Positions 55,382-61,921 of a stretch of 61,921 bases of DNA are shown one piece after another (positions within the stretch are counted from its first letter, which is position 1; every line of letters begins with the position of its first letter). The translations under genes and the position numbers were made by a program. This stretch comes from Nostoc sp. S13. GTDB taxonomy: Bacteria; Cyanobacteriota; Cyanobacteriia; Cyanobacteriales; Nostocaceae. Location of the stretch: assembly GCF_029379315.1 (NCBI RefSeq), contig NZ_JAQYWQ010000026.1, positions 1-61,921 of the forward strand, read 5' to 3'. A model generated the notes under the pieces. It saw only the letters and a list, made by a program, of their open reading frames with translations. It searched no databases and had not been told where the DNA came from.

Positions 55382-55780
55382 TCAGTGGCCCGACAATGAA
55401 GGTGGATAGATTTCCATGCTTTGAATCAAGCCATGCTCAATGGTATAACGATGACCAACGTGCTGATCAAAAAGAACTGTTCCAGCTAGATCGCGCACGA
55501 CTTGATGCACATCGACTAAAATACGCCCGGAATCCTCCCGGTGAAAGGAAATCGGCTCAACATGCGGATTGATGCCGGACCATTGCCTCGTCCAGTAAGC
55601 GCGGACTGCTTGATGTCCATGGACATAACCGCCTTCAAACGCTTTCGGCCAAGCCACGTCAGGAGTAGTTGTGGCGAGGGCGGCATCAATATCTCGCGCG
55701 TTGAAGGCAGCGTACGCCGCGCATATCAGTTCAATTTCTGGTGCAGATTTATCTGGCATAAGAGGTGTGGTGAAGGACAT
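55382..55780 (-). CDS. SnoaL-like/NTF2-fold protein, probable integron cassette gene
   Basis: 132 residues from the ATG at 55780 (MSFTTPLMPDKSAPEIELIC); the frame is open 40 codons further upstream but without support. The cone-shaped NTF2 fold is indicated by ICAAYAAFNARDIDAALATT, VAWPKAFEGGYVHGHQAVRA, YWTRQWSGINPHVEPISF and LVDVHQVVRDLAGTVLFDQH. Such proteins bind or isomerise small hydrophobic compounds; the substrate is unknown. The gene is clearly richer in G+C than its surroundings, has an unusually short leader (nine bases after a TTAAGC boundary) and abuts an attC-like site, all signs of arrival as a cassette. Confidence 0.8.
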   Translation of the reverse strand: MSFTTPLMPDKSAPEIELICAAYAAFNARDIDAALATTTPDVAWPKAFEGGYVHGHQAVRAYWTRQWSGINPHVEPISFHREDSGRILVDVHQVVRDLAGTVLFDQHVGHRYTIEHGLIQSMEIYPPSLSGH

Positions 55781-55788
55781 GCAGTAGG

Positions 55789-55795
55789 GCTTAAG
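55789..55795 (-). other. candidate cassette boundary core (CTTAAGC)
   Basis: In minus orientation C|TTAAGC fits the TTRRRY half of the recombination core and lies nine bases before the SnoaL-like ATG. Together with 55295 it would define a ~500-base cassette. The base before TT is C rather than the usual G. Confidence 0.35.
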
Positions 55796-55921
55796 AATTC
55801 TTATACAGAATGCTTCCGTATAAGATCCCGCAGCGTGTGGATAAGCTGAATGATTTTCTATAACACCATAACACCTTACATCACCTAGACATTCCGACAC
55901 CGCTTTTAGTGCAAGGTTGAC

Positions 55922-56767
55922 CTAAGTCCAGGCACGAAAGAATGTACTATCTTCCCAGATATTAGCAGTCCGCCCTGCGATCGCTGTCAATTCTTTCTTC
56001 TTAAGAGGCACAAAAGCCCGCGCTATCTTGACATTATTCTCTAATTGTGCAATATTCTCTGCGGCAATCACGCAACAATGAACTCCAGGCTGAGACATTG
56101 TGTAACCTAAAGCTTGCTCCATACCTGTCAACCCACCTGATTTAAACAGCCGATCATAAGCCGGGACTTTCATCGCAATCACACCGACATTTTTTTCTTG
56201 AGCAACTGGTAGAACTACCGGGATAAATGGACGTGGGTGGTGTTTGTCGGCGGCATTCACAGGAATCAGTGTAGTGTGGAAAGGATAACGGCGTAACCCT
56301 TCGGCAATCACTTGAGGGTCGTGATGTCCGGTAATACCTGCGAACCGCACCAATTTTTGTTGTATGGCTTCTTCCAAAGCTTTAATTGCGCCAGATGCAC
56401 TAAAAATGGTATCGAGTTCTTCGGAAAAAGAAACGCGATGCAACTGCCACAAATCGAGATAATCTGTATTGAGACGTTTAAGCGATCGCTCCAATTCTCG
56501 CCATGCACCATCCCGATCTCTTTTATCAGTCTTGCTTGCTAGAAACAGCTTTGAGCGATGGGGTGGTAGCACTTTGCCTAAATAATCTTCACTCGGCCCA
56601 TAACTAGTTGCTGTATCAAAGTAGCGAATGCCAAGTTCTAGCGCTCTTTGAATTATTGCAGTAGCATCACTCTCTTTTCCTTCCCAGGATAGCGGCGTTT
56701 GTCCTGCTCCTCCTAACCCGAAGATAGGCAGTTTTACTTCAGTGCCTCCTAACACCCGTTCTGGCAT
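55922..56767 (-). CDS. aldo/keto reductase
   Basis: 281 residues. TIM-barrel signature: MPERVLGGTEVKLPIFGLGG, the catalytic Asp and Tyr in YFDTATSYGPSEDYLG, Lys in LFLASKTDKRD and His in DYLDLWQLHRVSF. The NADPH site is near the C-terminus (AAENIAQLENNVKIARAF). It reduces aldehydes or ketones; the substrate is unknown. Reading upstream in frame gives AVIATNAFQQNTTNTATPPA, which looks like the end of a Tat-type signal peptide. Its beginning is missing and is replaced by part of an antitoxin-like gene, so this protein may have become cytoplasmic. Confidence 0.88.
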   Translation of the reverse strand: MPERVLGGTEVKLPIFGLGGAGQTPLSWEGKESDATAIIQRALELGIRYFDTATSYGPSEDYLGKVLPPHRSKLFLASKTDKRDRDGAWRELERSLKRLNTDYLDLWQLHRVSFSEELDTIFSASGAIKALEEAIQQKLVRFAGITGHHDPQVIAEGLRRYPFHTTLIPVNAADKHHPRPFIPVVLPVAQEKNVGVIAMKVPAYDRLFKSGGLTGMEQALGYTMSQPGVHCCVIAAENIAQLENNVKIARAFVPLKKKELTAIAGRTANIWEDSTFFRAWT

Positions 56768-56789
56768 AGTTGCTGGCGGTGTTGCGGTG

Positions 56790-56996
56790 TTAGTAGTATT
56801 TTGCTGAAAAGCATTTGTGGCAATAACTGCCTCTAGCAGATCCGATAAAGCTAGTTAGAGGCTTTTCAGAATACTTTGGGGGTGACTCAATAAGTACTAT
56901 TACCTCCACAGTTACACCTGCTGGAAGTTCTGGAGAAGAGATTTCTACTACACCACCAGGCTTGACGATCGCCTTTTGCCTGAGTCCATTAAGCAT
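56790..56996 (-). pseudogene. antitoxin-like gene truncated at its 3' end
   Basis: 68 residues. The first ~50 (LRQKAIVKPGGVVEISSPEL, PAGVTVEVIVLIESPPKYSE, LTSFIGSARGS) match small cyanobacterial antitoxin-type proteins whose usual ending, as I recall it, runs TPEEAD...RERDAW. Here it changes after RGS to YCHKCFSAKYY, which is the aldo/keto reductase leader read in the wrong frame. A deletion joining the two genes near 56830 explains both defects. No toxin gene is adjacent. Confidence 0.6.
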
Positions 56997-57066
56997 GATA
57001 ATTTATCCTGATGAGTGTCGGAATATCGCACTCCTTTTTCTAGTTTAGCTTTGAGGTGCGATCGCT

Positions 57067-57395
57067 TTACTTTTTACCGACAGAATTTTTCTCGGCATAG
57101 TTTAAATTTTTCTGATATTCTTTAATTTTTTGTTGAGCAACTACATAATTAGGGCTAGAAGATGGCACAGTTTTCATAAGTGCGATCGCAACTTCCCACT
57201 GACTCACAACTGTTTTCCACTCATCTGGAGATTTTGCTGATTGAGTCAGGTTAGCTGCATTGATTGCTTTATTTACTGCCTCTCGGAATGTATCAGTTTG
57301 AAGTAACACAGTCGGCGATTCTGAAGTCACTGGGGAGGGTGTAACTAATACAGACTTTGATGATATTTGTGTTGGAATTTTAGAAGTTAGGGACT
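57067..57395 (-). pseudogene. C-terminal half of a paralog of the 57591 gene, N-terminal domain deleted
   Basis: From a GTG at 57330 the frame reads VTSESPTVLLQTDTFREAVN, KAINAANLTQSAKSPDEWKT and VVSQWEVAIALMKTVPSSSP to a stop at 57067; upstream it is open to a stop near 57395. I know this helical FREAVNxA...AIxLMKxVPSSSPNY domain as the C-terminal part of cyanobacterial proteins whose N-terminal domain is that of the 57591 gene. Immediately upstream stands only ATGACACAGCCGAAT, the first five codons of that gene, and its leader. The domain between was deleted. A product from the GTG is possible. Confidence 0.6.
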
Positions 57396-57460
57396 ATTCG
57401 GCTGTGTCATAACCAATAAATCCAAAAACCTGAGATAATATCTTCTATCTCAGGATTCCC
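57396..57460 (-). repeat. leader repeat with hairpin, copy 1
   Basis: ATTCGGCTGTGTCATAACC and the following AATAAA (57396-57420) recur exactly at 58098-58122, and CTCAGGATTCCC recurs about 30 bases further in both. In this copy CCTGAGATA and TATCTCAGG (57429-57454) form a perfect nine-base hairpin just upstream of the ATG on the minus strand. Confidence 0.8.
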
Positions 57461-57590
57461 CATTTACAGAGAAAAGGAACATTTTCCGAATATTTCCAGC
57501 CCTATGTTTAAAATTTACATAATTTTATTAAACTTATTACAAAAGCCCCTATTTTATACCCTCTCTGTGACTCTGCGTGAAACAAAAAAA
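57461..57590. other. spacer between leader repeat and the next gene
   Basis: AT-rich, with no gene seen. Confidence 0.4.
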
Positions 57591-58118
57591 TTAGCGTTCC
57601 TTTGTAATTACAGAACTACCATTACTAATACTTACTTTTTGAATAAAAACGTCTGTACAAGATGATAAAATATCAGTGCTTATTTGATTAGCAATAATTT
57701 CAAAATCTTGGTTTGTTAATCCGCGTGCAGTATCGCCACTTAAGTTGATACAAATAGTTAGGGTTTGAAAATTACTAGAAGAGTCTTCTTTATCTACTGC
57801 TTCTAATTCAGCTTCTGCTATGCCTAAATTAAACTCTTTACTCCAAGCTGGAAATTCCTTACCCGTTTGTTGTCCATAAACTTTCACTATTTCAACGGAT
57901 GCAGCCTTTAAAGCCGTTAACCCTTTGCGGACAAATGCAACCAAGGCTTGCTGATTTGGTACTTGGGTAGATTCTAGCATTACCTCTAAGCAAGCATCTT
58001 TAAAGGCAACTTTTGCAGTCATACCTTTGGGCTGTAGGTGGCGGTTCATTAGAGATGCGATCGCCTCGGTATCTCCCTGTTTTGCAAGTTTTACAATATT
58101 CGGCTGTGTCATAACCAA
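57591..58118 (-). CDS. conserved cyanobacterial protein of unknown function
   Basis: 175 residues (start at either of two close Met codons, MVM or MTQPNIVKLAKQGDTEAIAS). The N-terminal domain (~1-95) has MNRHLQPKGMTAKVAFKDAC, LEVMLESTQVPNQQALVAFV and KGLTALKAASVEIVKVYGQQ, a domain I associate with a recurrent cyanobacterial family with variable C-termini. Residues ~115-175 (LTICINLSGDTARGLTNQDF) are unassigned. No signal or membrane segment. The leader carries the hairpin-bearing repeat shared with 57396. Confidence 0.65.
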   Translation of the reverse strand: MVMTQPNIVKLAKQGDTEAIASLMNRHLQPKGMTAKVAFKDACLEVMLESTQVPNQQALVAFVRKGLTALKAASVEIVKVYGQQTGKEFPAWSKEFNLGIAEAELEAVDKEDSSSNFQTLTICINLSGDTARGLTNQDFEIIANQISTDILSSCTDVFIQKVSISNGSSVITKER

Positions 58119-58170
58119 TAAAAGAGAAAATCTGGGAAAATAAACTTATATTCTCAGGATTCCCTCTTGA
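58098..58170 (-). repeat. leader repeat, copy 2
   Basis: Shares the 25-base block with 57396-57420 and CTCAGGATTCCC downstream. The inner hairpin is weaker (CTGGGAA with TTCTCAG). It spans the first codons and 5' leader of the 57591 gene. Confidence 0.75.
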
Positions 58171-58355
58171 CAGCCTTAAGTAACATTATGATGCAAGATA
58201 TCAGCTAACTTCGGCTAAAATATCTACTATAAAGATAGTCTTTGACAGAGTTTTCCAATAAATATCTTTTCCCTGTGTCAACATCAAAAACTCTTGTCTT
58301 TGTGCTTGCCAAATTAACAAGACTAATATTAATCAGTTTAATTACAATTTGAAAT

Positions 58356-59021
58356 ATGAAGTTTCATCGAGATCATGCTTGGCCTTCGACGCTGGAAGAA
58401 GCTATAGCTATCCAAGAAAAGCTGCGAGATCAAGTAATTACAGAGGATCAACTACAAGAACCTGTCCAGTACGTTGCTGGTGTGGATATGGGTTTTGAAG
58501 CTGATGGAACAATTAGCCGTGCAGCTGTCGCAGTACTGAGTTTTCCTGATTTGCAAGTAATCGAGACAAGCCTAGCACACCGTCCTACGACCTTTCCTTA
58601 TATTCCAGGGTTCCTCTCATTTCGGGAAATTCCAGCTGTCCTTGATGCCCTGGAAAAGATTAAAACAACACCAGATATCATCCTGTGTGATGGTCAGGGA
58701 ATTGCCCATCCCCGCAGGTTAGGTATAGCTAGCCATTTAGGGTTACTTATAGATATGCCAACAATTGGTGTAGCTAAGTCGTTGTTGGTAGGCAAGCATG
58801 AGGAATTGCCAGAAACAAAAGGCAGCAGGCAACCACTGGTATATAAGGGTGAAACGATTGGGGCTGTTTTACGCACACGCACAGGAGTAAAACCTCTCTA
58901 CATCTCTAGTGGTCATCGAATTAGTTTACCTACGGCAATTGACTATGTATTACGCTGTACACCCAAATATCGGCTGCCAGAAACTACACGCATTGCTGAT
59001 AAATTAGCATCGGCGAAATAA
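58356..59021 (+). CDS. nfi: endonuclease V (deoxyinosine 3'-endonuclease)
   Basis: 221 residues, the normal length. Active-site and wedge motifs: VQYVAGVDMGFEADGTISRA with the metal Asp, TTFPYIPGFLSFREIPAVLD with the PYIP wedge, ILCDGQGIAHPRRLGIASHL with the second Asp, then GVAKSLLVGKHEELPETKGS. It nicks DNA one base 3' of deoxyinosine and starts alternative excision repair. It is on the plus strand, divergent from the 57591 gene, with 237 bases between. Confidence 0.96.
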   Translation: MKFHRDHAWPSTLEEAIAIQEKLRDQVITEDQLQEPVQYVAGVDMGFEADGTISRAAVAVLSFPDLQVIETSLAHRPTTFPYIPGFLSFREIPAVLDALEKIKTTPDIILCDGQGIAHPRRLGIASHLGLLIDMPTIGVAKSLLVGKHEELPETKGSRQPLVYKGETIGAVLRTRTGVKPLYISSGHRISLPTAIDYVLRCTPKYRLPETTRIADKLASAK

Positions 59022-59128
59022 AGCTTGTTGAAGTTTTTTTTAAATAGTTGCTTGCACTAACTCAATCGTGTTAAAAATCGCACATAAAGAAGTTGAAGTA
59101 ACTAAATACGAGTTATGAAGTTAGAACA

Positions 59129-59629
59129 ATGAACGCACTAACTTTACAGTGGCACGATGCAGGTCAAGATAAAACTCAAAACATTTACGAACAACAGCCA
59201 AGTCAAAATCCTGGCACTGTTCGCATCGGTCGCGACCCACTCCGGTGCGACATTGTTCTGAGTCACCCTACTGTCTCTGGTCTGCACATTGAAATCTTTT
59301 TTCATCACCAGCAACAGCGCTTTTATATCAGAAATTTGCGATCACAAAATCCCTCCCTTGTCGATGGACGGCAATTAGTCCAAGGGGAAATGCCTTTAAC
59401 TGAAGGTAGTAATATCTCTTTGGGACAAATAAAACTCAACGTTACTAGCATTTCCACGGGTAGCATTCCAGTAACAATTTTGATGCCACCGCATCCACAG
59501 CCAGGAGTTTATGGCTTAGAATGCCCCAAATGTCATAAAGTTTCTCCAGGAGAGAATCTACACATAGGCTGTCGTTGGTGTGGAACATCTTTGGCTGCGG
59601 CTGTGAGTGTGATCGTAGTAGGGAGTTAG
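59129..59629 (+). CDS. FHA-domain protein with C-terminal zinc ribbon
   Basis: 166 residues. The FHA domain (~30-105) has RIGRDPLRCDIVLSHPTVSG followed by LHIEIFF, where the Arg, Ser and His of the phosphothreonine site are in place, and RNLRSQNPSLVDGRQLVQGE. The C-terminus holds one zinc ribbon, CPKCHKVSPGENLHIGCRWC (two CxxC pairs). The final residues are hydrophobic (LAAAVSVIVVGS). It should bind phosphorylated partner proteins. The FHA-flavoprotein gene follows on the same strand, 77 bases away. Confidence 0.8.
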   Translation: MNALTLQWHDAGQDKTQNIYEQQPSQNPGTVRIGRDPLRCDIVLSHPTVSGLHIEIFFHHQQQRFYIRNLRSQNPSLVDGRQLVQGEMPLTEGSNISLGQIKLNVTSISTGSIPVTILMPPHPQPGVYGLECPKCHKVSPGENLHIGCRWCGTSLAAAVSVIVVGS

Positions 59630-59700
59630 GGAGTGGGGAGTGGGGAGTGGGGAGTGGGGAATGAGGGAGATCAGGAGAATAACCAATGGCCACTGAAAAA
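59630..59700. repeat. heptameric tandem repeat GTGGGGA
   Basis: About four GTGGGGA units in the spacer between the two FHA genes. Confidence 0.85.
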
Positions 59701-59706
59701 TGACAA

Positions 59707-61662
59707 ATGACTAATGAACAAATCCAATTGAGTTGGGAAGAACCAGCGACGGGTGAACGGCGAGAACCAAGGTTAAATATGCCGATCGCTTTTGGTCGAG
59801 AATTTGCTCGTTTACCTGCTGAACTCAGGGGAGTGCGCGTTTCTAGGATGCTGCTTAACAGTAACGAAGTTTCTCGCTACCATGCCCTAATTGACTGGGA
59901 ACAAGACCATCTGGTGGTGATTGACCAAAATAGCGTTAACGGTGTGTATGTTAACGGTCAACCACAAACCCGCAGTGTCCTGGTTAATGGCGATACGTTG
60001 CAAATTGGCCCCTATGTGATCATGGTGACATTAGCTGCTAGCGCCTCTGCACCAGATACCACTCCCCCTTCAACGATTCACTTCAATGCAAAGACGAATC
60101 TTCCAGACCCCAGTTTGCCAGATGTTCAGCCGCTAAGGCCCTTGGCGAGTAATTTCCCGCCATTAGCGTTTCAGACCCAAAAAGTCGCTGTGCAAGCACT
60201 TCATGCTACGGGTTTACCAGTAGATGAATCTGATTATCTCGCGATCGGGGCGGGACTGGGTAGCTTTTTCTGGGCTGATTTGCTGCGAATTAGTGGTGTG
60301 CGTGCTGACAAGATTGTGGCTTTGGGATTAGAGGGGGAGCCTTATGCTCGTTACAAACGGCTTTGTTTGAATTCGCAAATTCCCTTACATGAAAGACTGC
60401 GTTCTAATTCTGACTCTTGTCCTGATAATATTTGGGGCTGGCCTAGTTATGCCTTGCGTGAGGCTTGGCACGATTTCACCAAGGGACAGATAAACTCAGC
60501 ATTCAAGTATTTGTGGCAGGTATTTGCTGAACCAACATTTGCAGAAACTTATACACCCCGTGCGGGTAATGTCTTTGATTCCATAGATAGAGAGGCGAAG
60601 CGCATTGGCTGGAATCAAATTTATCGCTATGGGCGAGTTCAGGTAATTCGCAAAACTGATGACGGTAGGTATTGCGTAGCCTATTCTCGCGGCCCAGGAA
60701 ATTATGCTTTTTTAGTTAGTCGTTATTTACATTTAGCTACTGGGTATCCAGCAATTCAGTTTCTTCCAGATTTGCAAGCTTATAGGGAAAAATATCAAGA
60801 TTTTAAATCTGTTGTCAATGCTTATGAGGCACACGATCATGTTTATGAGCAACTAGAGCAACAAGGTGGTACCGTCTTGATTCGGGGGCGGGGAATTGTC
60901 GCTTCGCGGATTTTTCAACGCATTTATGAAGCCAGAAAGCGAAATCAGAATATTTCAGTTTTGCATTTAATGCGATCGCCTAAACCCCAAGGCAACAAAT
61001 TTCAAAATGCCCAACGCCCAGTCAAAAATCATTACGAATTTCAACCCTTTAACTGGCCTAAAGCCTGTTGGGGCGGCGAACTCCGGGCAATATTAGAAAA
61101 AGCCAGTCCCGACGAACGCAAAGGCTTACTAGCAGACTGGGGCGGAACTACCACCGCCGACCGCCACGACTGGCAGCAAATTACTGCCCAAGGGTTAAGT
61201 GAAGGCTGGTATCAAATTACTTTTGGTGAGGTGCTGGATGTGGAACGAGATGGCCAAAACCGGACTATTACCAGTATTCGAGAGCAAAGTTTTGGGGAAA
61301 TGAAATTGCTAGCTGACTTTATTGTTGATGCTACTGGACTGGATGCCAAGGTAGATACTAATCCTCTATTAGCAGATTTGGTGAAACATTACAATCTCCC
61401 AGTGAATCATCTGGGGCGATTGGCTGTAGCGAACAATTTTGAATTAGTAGAAATGCGTAGTGATAGAGGTCAAATGTATGCTGCTGGGGCTATTACTTTA
61501 GGTGGCCCTTATGCAGCAGTTGATAGTTTTTTGGGCTTGCAATACGCCGCATTAGTCGCCATTGATGGACTAGCCGCCGCCCGTGCGCCTGGAGTTCAAA
61601 AGTTGAATGTTGTAAGTTCCTTTAGGCAGTGGTTGAAGTGGGTGTTAAATCAGTCACCTTAG
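59707..61662 (+). CDS. FHA domain fused to an FAD-dependent oxidoreductase-like domain
   Basis: 651 residues. The FHA domain covers ~22-110 (FGREFARLPAELRGVRVSRM, then SNEVSRYHALIDWEQDHLVV, and NSVNGVYVNGQPQTRSVLVN), with the Arg, Ser and His of the phosphothreonine site. After a Pro-rich linker (~115-160), a dinucleotide-binding region begins at DYLAIGAGLGSFFWADLLRI (a GxGxGS-type loop). It continues through LVSRYLHLATGYPAIQFLPD, a second Rossmann start GGTVLIRGRGIVASRIFQRI and a late FIVDATGLDAKVDTNPLLAD. It resembles flavin monooxygenases or lycopene-cyclase-like oxidoreductases, but the substrate is unknown. Phosphorylation-controlled recruitment of a redox enzyme is the inference. Confidence 0.75.
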   Translation: MTNEQIQLSWEEPATGERREPRLNMPIAFGREFARLPAELRGVRVSRMLLNSNEVSRYHALIDWEQDHLVVIDQNSVNGVYVNGQPQTRSVLVNGDTLQIGPYVIMVTLAASASAPDTTPPSTIHFNAKTNLPDPSLPDVQPLRPLASNFPPLAFQTQKVAVQALHATGLPVDESDYLAIGAGLGSFFWADLLRISGVRADKIVALGLEGEPYARYKRLCLNSQIPLHERLRSNSDSCPDNIWGWPSYALREAWHDFTKGQINSAFKYLWQVFAEPTFAETYTPRAGNVFDSIDREAKRIGWNQIYRYGRVQVIRKTDDGRYCVAYSRGPGNYAFLVSRYLHLATGYPAIQFLPDLQAYREKYQDFKSVVNAYEAHDHVYEQLEQQGGTVLIRGRGIVASRIFQRIYEARKRNQNISVLHLMRSPKPQGNKFQNAQRPVKNHYEFQPFNWPKACWGGELRAILEKASPDERKGLLADWGGTTTADRHDWQQITAQGLSEGWYQITFGEVLDVERDGQNRTITSIREQSFGEMKLLADFIVDATGLDAKVDTNPLLADLVKHYNLPVNHLGRLAVANNFELVEMRSDRGQMYAAGAITLGGPYAAVDSFLGLQYAALVAIDGLAAARAPGVQKLNVVSSFRQWLKWVLNQSP

Positions 61663-61665
61663 TAT

Positions 61666-61754
61666 TAGGGGGCATGGGGCATGGGGTATGGGGGATGGGG
61701 CATGGGGCATGGGGCATGGGGCATGGGGCATGGGGCATGGGGCATGGGGCATAG
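61666..61754. repeat. heptameric tandem repeat GGGGCAT
   Basis: About ten to twelve near-perfect GGGGCAT units with a few GGGGTAT/GGGGGAT variants, starting four bases after the flavoprotein stop. Confidence 0.95.
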
Positions 61755-61794
61755 AGTATTTATCTGGCTGCTTTGAGTACCAAACTCGAAATTT

Positions 61795-61921
61795 GAGGTT
61801 CAAAGGTGCAACGTTGAGGTTCAAAAGTGCAACGTTGAGGTTCAAAGGTGCAACTTCGAGGTTCAGAGGCTCAACATTGGAGTTCAAAGGCTCAACATTG
61901 GAGTTCAAAGGCTCAACATTG
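61795..61921. repeat. 21-bp tandem repeat running off the window end
   Basis: Six copies of a 21-base unit (GAGGTTCAAAGGTGCAACGTT and variants). Because 21 is three heptamers and a multiple of three, the minus strand reads as a seven-residue repeat (PLNLNVA/PLNSNVE) open to the window edge. It could be the 3' end of a repeat-encoded protein or a non-coding array. Confidence 0.85.

Noticed and set aside
61654..61908. Minus-strand 84-residue frame rich in PMPHAPC and PLNLNVA
   Set aside because: It is the translation of heptamer and 21-base tandem repeats with no ribosome site or family. It is kept only as a repeat.

Overview
The window looks like chromosomal DNA of a filamentous, heterocyst-type cyanobacterium (Nostoc/Anabaena relative). 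The evidence is the many GCGATCGC (HIP1) octamers, the heptameric short tandem repeats between genes, the cyanobacterial families Ycf35/Ycf46, DUF3155, DUF3611 and SqdB/SqdX, a GH100 invertase, a CyaB-type GAF/GAF/PAS adenylate cyclase and the omp85-lpxC-fabZ-lpxA-lpxB block. No rRNA or tRNA gene, CRISPR array or intact insertion sequence was seen.

Layout. 1-0.5 kb: 3' end of a NACHT-type protein. 0.9-5.8 kb: a family of secreted wall proteins (TrbI-like beta domain, beta-helix plus SLH, SLH plus TrbI-like) built by segmental duplication. 5.8-15.7 kb: mostly housekeeping genes (histidine kinase, DUF3155, CCB-type assembly factor, PadR regulator, DUF3611, serS, site-2 protease, nth, rpsN, aat), with a candidate structured RNA near 9.6 kb. 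15.7-18 kb: a decaying defence/toxin-antitoxin island (TIR protein, broken brnT, intact brnA, frameshifted small gene, hicB scrap). 18.6-28.4 kb: invertase, rsmB, terB-like, psb35-like, PBP1A, folK, a NUDIX/ADP-ribosylglycohydrolase pair whose second gene is frameshifted, and a prohibitin-like gene. 28.6-35.5 kb: small membrane or hypothetical genes, PAP2 phosphatase, a peroxiredoxin-glutaredoxin fusion, a broken Uma2 nuclease and an Mrr-like nuclease. 35.6-38.8 kb: ycf35, ycf46, a CopG-type gene behind two perfect palindromes, and a broken FHA gene. 39.6-42.2 kb: sulfolipid synthesis (sqdB, sqdX). 42.3-44.9 kb: adenylate cyclase. 45.9-53.5 kb: purC, then outer-membrane biogenesis and lipid A synthesis (omp85, lpxC, fabZ, lpxA, lpxB). 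53.8-58.1 kb: an orphan C5 DNA methyltransferase and then a mosaic region. 58.4-61.7 kb: endonuclease V and two FHA proteins, one fused to a flavoprotein. The window ends in heptamer and 21-bp tandem repeats.

Two themes stand out. First, an integron-like cassette: a GC-rich SnoaL-like gene (55382-55780, minus) whose stop codon abuts a 93-bp element (55289-55381). That element has both attC core boxes, paired L boxes with one extra base, and a cassette-like short leader at the other end. Second, dispersed palindromic and heptameric repeats have repeatedly entered reading frames. They supply new termini or inserts to FolK, LpxC, CyaB, SqdX and Omp85, and a stop codon to a Uma2 gene. Many other genes are truncated or frameshifted (brnT, hicB, ADP-ribosylglycohydrolase, FHA, a paralog at 57.1 kb), so the accessory parts of this stretch are under active rearrangement.
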